From Flavobacteriales bacterium (GTDB lineage Bacteria > Bacteroidota > Bacteroidia > Flavobacteriales_F > PHOS-HE28): a stretch of 64,000 nt of DNA. Below the pieces are notes generated by a model. It saw only the letters and a program-made list of their open reading frames with translations, had not been told where the DNA came from and ran no database searches. The stretch is taken from the NCBI GenBank assembly GCA_026129465.1, contig JAHCIA010000001.1, forward strand, positions 753,964-817,963, written 5' to 3'. The translations under genes were made by a program, and so were the position numbers. Below, piece after piece: positions 60,603 to 64,000 of the stretch (positions within the stretch are counted from its first letter, which is position 1; every line of letters starts with the position of its first letter).

Positions 60603-60701
60603 GAAGCGTACGGCACCGGTGGGTCGGTTGCTGCCGATGCGTGGGCGAAGGTAGCCAGCGCGCCCGAGCGGATCTTCGAATGAACAAGGTGTTCCGGAAC
60701 G

Positions 60702-62288
60702 CTATGCCACCTCGAACACGGTGAAGCGTGGGTCCAGCGGATCGAGCCGGTCGAGCAGCAGGTCCAACACCTCATCACCCTGGTCCGCGATCAACTTGAT
60801 GAAGCTCTCCACACGTTCCTGCGGTTCGCCGCCAGGGAAGAGTTGGGCATGCGTGCGCGTGATGCGTTCGATGGTGGTGCTTTCGCGGCGCTTCACCGCG
60901 CGCAGCATGCCCTCCGCGATGCGGTCCAAACCCTTCACGGCTTCCGCGGCCCGGCCCTCCACAAGTCCGCGCAGCGTGGGATCCACGGTGGTGGCACGCG
61001 CGGCTAGCCCATCATACATGGCACGCAAGGTGGCCCGCTCCTGCTCCACCCCGATGACGTCCGACGCGCCACGCTCCACCACCTGCCGGTGCACCTCGGC
61101 CTCCGGGCGGAACAGATCGCCGATGGTCAGCTCCATATCGTGCCATTGCCGCAGTTGTTTGGCGGCAACGAATGCCGCACTGCTGCGCAGAAGCACAGCG
61201 GGCATGGGCACCCGCAGCGCTTGGAACAACCACCGCAATTGCAGCCAGTAGGCGAGCTCCCCTCCCCCTCCGATGGTGGCCACATTGGGCAGGATGTGCT
61301 CCTGGTAGATCGGGCGCATCAACACGTTTGGAGAGAAGACCTGCGGATCGTTCTCCAAGGCGGCCAGCAATTCGTCCAGGGTGAGGGCCGGACCACCATC
61401 CAGCACCTGGTAGCGGTCATCGCGCAACTCGATGCGTGAACGATGCCCCGGACGCAGGTGGAACAGGTTGATCTCGCGCACATGGGCCTGCGCGCCGTAT
61501 CGTTCACCGAGCTTGTCGTTGGCGTAGGTCACGGCCCTGAACGCGACCTGGTTCAGCAATTCCTCCCGCATCAGCGGCGCGAAGAGCTGTTTGAGCGCCG
61601 GGTCGTCGCCGTCCACGATCACCACACCGAAGCGGCCGAACACCGCGTGCAGGAAATGTCTTGTAGCCTGGGCCAACGTGCGCTCCGGTCTGTAGGCGGC
61701 ACGCAGCATCTCCACGATCGGGCCGGCATGCGAAGAGCTCCCCAAGGCGGCGATCGCCTCTTCCACCACCGCTGCGACGCCGGTCAACTTCATCACCCCT
61801 ACGGCCCCACCTGCCTCACCGGGCCATTGCACGTGCCGCCCGCCGATGGTGACGTGGTCGATCTCCGCCCGGTCGTGGTCCTCGCTGGCCATCCAGAACA
61901 CGGGCACCACGGGGCGGTCCAGCGCGGCCGACAGGTCGCGTGCCAAGCGAACAGTGTTGATGATCTTGAAGGCCACATACAGCGGTCCGCCGAAGAGGCA
62001 AAGCTGGTGGCCTGTGGCCACTGTCAACGCGCGGGGATCGGCGAGCGCTTCCAAATTGGACCGGACGGCGGGATGCGGGTCCGGATCGGCATGCTGTCGG
62101 CGCAACACCTCGCACAGCACCTGCCGTTGCGCGGGGTCGAAGCTTCTCGCGTTGGCCGAGGCCGTCAGGCCCTCCAAGGTGTGGGGATACGCCCTGAACT
62201 CCCCGATCTCCTCCGCATCGGCGAGCAGGTCCAGCACGATGCGACCGAAGCGATGCGTATCACGGTAGGGAATGCGGTGGGCCTGCAT
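60702..62288 (-). CDS. bshC: Bacillithiol biosynthesis cysteine-adding enzyme BshC
   Basis: 528 residues. BshC adds cysteine to glucosaminyl-malate, the last step of bacillithiol synthesis. The family core is present: TGHQLCLFGGPLYVAFKIINTVRLAR with a Rossmann-type start, then VPVFWMASEDHDRAEI, where xWMAxEDHDFxE is the family signature, and PNVLMRPIYQEHILPNVATIGGGGELAYWLQL. The C-terminal part is coiled coil (EGMLRAVKRRESTTIERI). The other pathway genes, bshA and bshB, are not in the window. A perfect -7 box lies 8 nt before the start. Confidence 0.93.
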   Translation of the reverse strand: MQAHRIPYRDTHRFGRIVLDLLADAEEIGEFRAYPHTLEGLTASANARSFDPAQRQVLCEVLRRQHADPDPHPAVRSNLEALADPRALTVATGHQLCLFGGPLYVAFKIINTVRLARDLSAALDRPVVPVFWMASEDHDRAEIDHVTIGGRHVQWPGEAGGAVGVMKLTGVAAVVEEAIAALGSSSHAGPIVEMLRAAYRPERTLAQATRHFLHAVFGRFGVVIVDGDDPALKQLFAPLMREELLNQVAFRAVTYANDKLGERYGAQAHVREINLFHLRPGHRSRIELRDDRYQVLDGGPALTLDELLAALENDPQVFSPNVLMRPIYQEHILPNVATIGGGGELAYWLQLRWLFQALRVPMPAVLLRSSAAFVAAKQLRQWHDMELTIGDLFRPEAEVHRQVVERGASDVIGVEQERATLRAMYDGLAARATTVDPTLRGLVEGRAAEAVKGLDRIAEGMLRAVKRRESTTIERITRTHAQLFPGGEPQERVESFIKLIADQGDEVLDLLLDRLDPLDPRFTVFEVA

Positions 62289-62296
62289 GCGGGCGG

Positions 62297-62304
62297 CAAA
62301 GGTA
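62297..62304 (-). promoter_or_regulatory. -7 box directly upstream of bshC
   Basis: The minus strand reads TACCTTTG, a full consensus match only 8 nt before ATG 62288. Confidence 0.45.
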
Positions 62305-62324
62305 GACCCGCCCCCTCAGCGCCC

Positions 62325-62666
62325 TCAGCACTTGCCCGTACCCTTGGGCTCGATGTGGATGTGAACGAAGTCGACCTTCGCGGTGATGCCGGCTTCATCG
62401 AAGAGCCTGCGGGCCATGGTCACCACATCGGCGCGTTCGCCCGTGCTGATATCGGCGAACTTCACCACCACCAAGCCGCTCCACGCGCAGCTGTACTCCA
62501 AGGTGACACCCCTGCGCGGGCCCACCTGCTTGGCCAGGTTCGCCAATTGCGCATCGTCCAGGCCGTCGATCACGGCCACGGCCATGGCATCGTATGTAGC
62601 TGCTGCGGTGGGTGGCGTGGCGAGCGGCAGGGCCAGACCCAGAAGAAAGACGATCAAGGACAGCAT
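62325..62666 (-). CDS. Small exported hypothetical protein (113 aa)
   Basis: 113 residues with a signal peptide (MLSLIVFLLGLALPLATPPTAAA). The mature part is about 90 residues with alternating strands and helices: AMAVAVIDGLDDAQLANLAKQV, TLEYSCAWSGLVVVKFADI, VVTMARRLFDEAGI, VDFVHIHIEPKG, and a C-terminal cysteine. The pattern resembles a ferredoxin-like (HMA-type) beta-alpha-beta fold, but without a CxxC metal motif. I recognise no family. It lies 36 bp upstream of bshC on the same strand and diverges from the DUF962 gene. Confidence 0.65.
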   Translation of the reverse strand: MLSLIVFLLGLALPLATPPTAAATYDAMAVAVIDGLDDAQLANLAKQVGPRRGVTLEYSCAWSGLVVVKFADISTGERADVVTMARRLFDEAGITAKVDFVHIHIEPKGTGKC

Positions 62667-62716
62667 GACGAAAGGTTTTGGTTGTGCTAATTTCGGATCG
62701 AAGCGGAGATCGCCAC

Positions 62717-63058
62717 ATGACGAAGGACAGTTCCACCGGACGATTCCGCAGCCTGCGGGAGTTCTATCCCTTCTATCTGAGCGAACACCGGCATCCGGTG
62801 AGCCGTGTGTTGCACTTCACCGGCACCAGCCTCATCGCCCTCTGGATAGCACTGGCCATCCTGCAGCGCAACGCCTGGTGGTTGTCGCTCATCCCCATCG
62901 GTGGCTATGGCTTCGCGTGGGTGGGCCACTTCTTCTTCGAGAAGAACAAGCCGGCCACCTTCCAGTACCCGGGCTACAGCCTGGCGAGCGACTTCATCCT
63001 GTGGTGGCACCTGCTCACGGGCCGCGAACGCTTCGATCCACGCGCCCAAGGGTCATGA
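62717..63058 (+). CDS. DUF962/Mpo1-like membrane protein
   Basis: 113 residues from ATG 62717. The family block is FYPFYLSEHRHPVSRVLHFTGTSLIALWIALAI, followed by helices and WVGHFFFEKNKPATFQYPGYSLASDFILWWHLLTGR. The EHxxxxxRxLHFxG and GHxxxExNxPATxxYPxxSLxxDFxM patterns are those of DUF962; the yeast homologue Mpo1 is a Fe(II)-dependent dioxygenase of 2-hydroxy fatty acids. The conserved histidines (His at ~20, 30, 74 and the WWH) are present, so activity on hydroxy fatty acids or sphingoid breakdown is plausible. It overlaps the next gene by 4 bp. Confidence 0.9.
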   Translation: MTKDSSTGRFRSLREFYPFYLSEHRHPVSRVLHFTGTSLIALWIALAILQRNAWWLSLIPIGGYGFAWVGHFFFEKNKPATFQYPGYSLASDFILWWHLLTGRERFDPRAQGS

Positions 63059-64000
63059 TGGATGACCCCGGATCGCTTGGGAAGGCACGGCCCAAGCCGC
63101 CGCCAGCGGTCGCACGGCACGCGCATGTCCTTTGGATCGCAAGCATCATGTTCTGCGGTTGCATCGGCCAGCTTGCCGCGCAACAGACCGTGGGACGCAC
63201 CATGCGGCAGCTGCCCTACTTCGCGGACAGCACCCTGCATCACACCCTCCAGCGGATCCTGGTGGAGATGGACGCCTTCAGCGCGGAACGGTCCATGGAC
63301 CTGATCGGCGATGCGCTGTTGCGCATCGATCATGACCGGGACACCGAGGCGCTCTACTACCTGCTGAGCTACCGCGCCGAAGTGCTCTACTACGAGGGCC
63401 TCTTCAATGATGCCATGCGCGACCTGGACCGCTGCATGGAACTGGCACACGAGCTGGCGGACAGCACGCTGGTGGCCAATGTGAACAACTTGCGCGGCCT
63501 GCTGCATGAGAACATCCAGGACAACCGGCAGGCCCTGCCCTATCTCCGCGAAGCCTTGGCCTGGTTCCCCCGTTCGCCCGCGGCGCGCTACCCGGTCACG
63601 GAACTGCACCACATCCATGGCAATCTGGGCAGTTACCTCACCAACCTGGGGCGCTTGGACAGTGCGGCGCTCCACCTGTGGCGCTCCCTGGAACTGGCCC
63701 GGGCTTCGGGCGCGGAACGGGCCGAGGCGGTGGCGCACTGGTCGCTGGGGAACCTCGCGCTTAGGCAGCAGCGGCCCGACAGCGCACTCCGGCACTACGA
63801 GCGATCGGCCGCCATAGCACGAAGGGCGAACGACCACGACATCGGTGTGGACGCCTTGGTGGGCCGTGCCAACGCGCTGGTAGTGGTAGGCCGGCGAAAG
63901 GATGCCGCCATGGTCCTGGACAGTGCCGAAACCTATCTGGCCACCCACCGCTCGGGGGTGGGCATGGTCACCCAAAGGAACTTCGCCCGGGTGGGTGCCA
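63055..64000 (+). CDS. TPR-repeat exported protein, N-terminal part (cut by window edge)
   Basis: Open for 315 codons from ATG 63055 to the window end, so the C-terminus is missing. A signal sequence with an unusually long basic/proline-rich n-region (MMDDPGSLGKARPKPPPAVA, then VLWIASIMFCGCIGQLAAQ) is followed by TPR pairs: EALYYLLSYRAEVLYYEGLFNDAMRDLDRCMELA, VNNLRGLLHENIQDNRQALPYLREAL, HIHGNLGSYLTNLGRLDSAALHLWRSLELA, AVAHWSLGNLALRQQRPDSALRHYERSAAIA. In Bacteroidota such exported TPR arrays often precede a membrane helix and a histidine kinase or LuxR/AraC output domain. That remains to be seen. It overlaps the DUF962 gene (ATGA). Confidence 0.75.
   Translation, partial: MMDDPGSLGKARPKPPPAVARHAHVLWIASIMFCGCIGQLAAQQTVGRTMRQLPYFADSTLHHTLQRILVEMDAFSAERSMDLIGDALLRIDHDRDTEALYYLLSYRAEVLYYEGLFNDAMRDLDRCMELAHELADSTLVANVNNLRGLLHENIQDNRQALPYLREALAWFPRSPAARYPVTELHHIHGNLGSYLTNLGRLDSAALHLWRSLELARASGAERAEAVAHWSLGNLALRQQRPDSALRHYERSAAIARRANDHDIGVDALVGRANALVVVGRRKDAAMVLDSAETYLATHRSGVGMVTQRNFARVGA

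Overview
The window looks like the chromosome of a high-GC Bacteroidota, most likely an uncultured member of the Flavobacteriales. The evidence is the set of lineage markers: a PorD/DUF4835 protein, DUF5723, T9SS type A C-terminal sorting domains, Reg_prop sensor proteins, a bacillithiol BshC, DUF6728, and the gene order bamD-rpoZ-coaBC-porD-recN. Many genes are preceded by the Bacteroidota -7 box TAnnTTTG (or a TAnnTTCG variant). I see no rRNA, tRNA, CRISPR array or prophage. Most of the window is ordinary chromosome with tightly packed, often ATGA-overlapping genes.

Layout. 1-11267 (minus): bamD, rpoZ, coaBC, porD, recN, fabI, a DUF5723 outer-membrane protein, a TPR protein with a degenerate caspase domain, and a Reg_prop propeller protein cut by the window edge. 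11476-18812 (plus): an alpha-oxoamine synthase (serine palmitoyltransferase/KBL type), then AI-2E permease, KefF-like oxidoreductase, Kef-type K+/H+ antiporter, DUF998 protein and an SLC13 permease. 18817-26899: a beta-lactamase-fold serine hydrolase, DUF2490 and MORN proteins, a T9SS cargo protein, an FMN reductase, a cysteine desulfurase and a phosphohexomutase. 27082-31340 (plus): a coupled operon of TPR protein, ComA (phosphosulfolactate synthase), rhodanese, DUF368 (PopT-type) and AroE. 31346-35089: two very small genes, a LytTR regulator, a membrane protein, and a baeRF-HPF pair. 35186-40954 (minus): a complete seven-gene Mrp Na+/H+ antiporter operon.

41078-52280 is the accessory part: a metzincin-like lipoprotein, an outer-membrane protein, a second SLC13 permease, a sugar-nucleotide epimerase, and two T9SS cargo genes. 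The first of these is split by a complete 1819-bp IS1595-type element (47089-48907) with 24-bp inverted ends, a perfect 8-bp target duplication and a passenger gene of unknown function. Removing the element and one duplication copy restores a single reading frame. The same gene starts in a 7-bp tandem repeat that places its best ATG out of frame by one repeat unit, behind a well-formed Bacteroidota promoter. This is a candidate phase-variable surface or secreted protein that was later hit by a transposon, and it is the most interesting locus here.

52288-64000: a methyltransferase, rny (RNase Y) with a hairpin touching its start codon and strong 3' hairpins, zapA, a ZapB-like coiled coil, an M23 peptidase, a LysM/binding-protein fusion overlapping guaA, bshC, two small proteins, and a TPR protein cut by the right edge.
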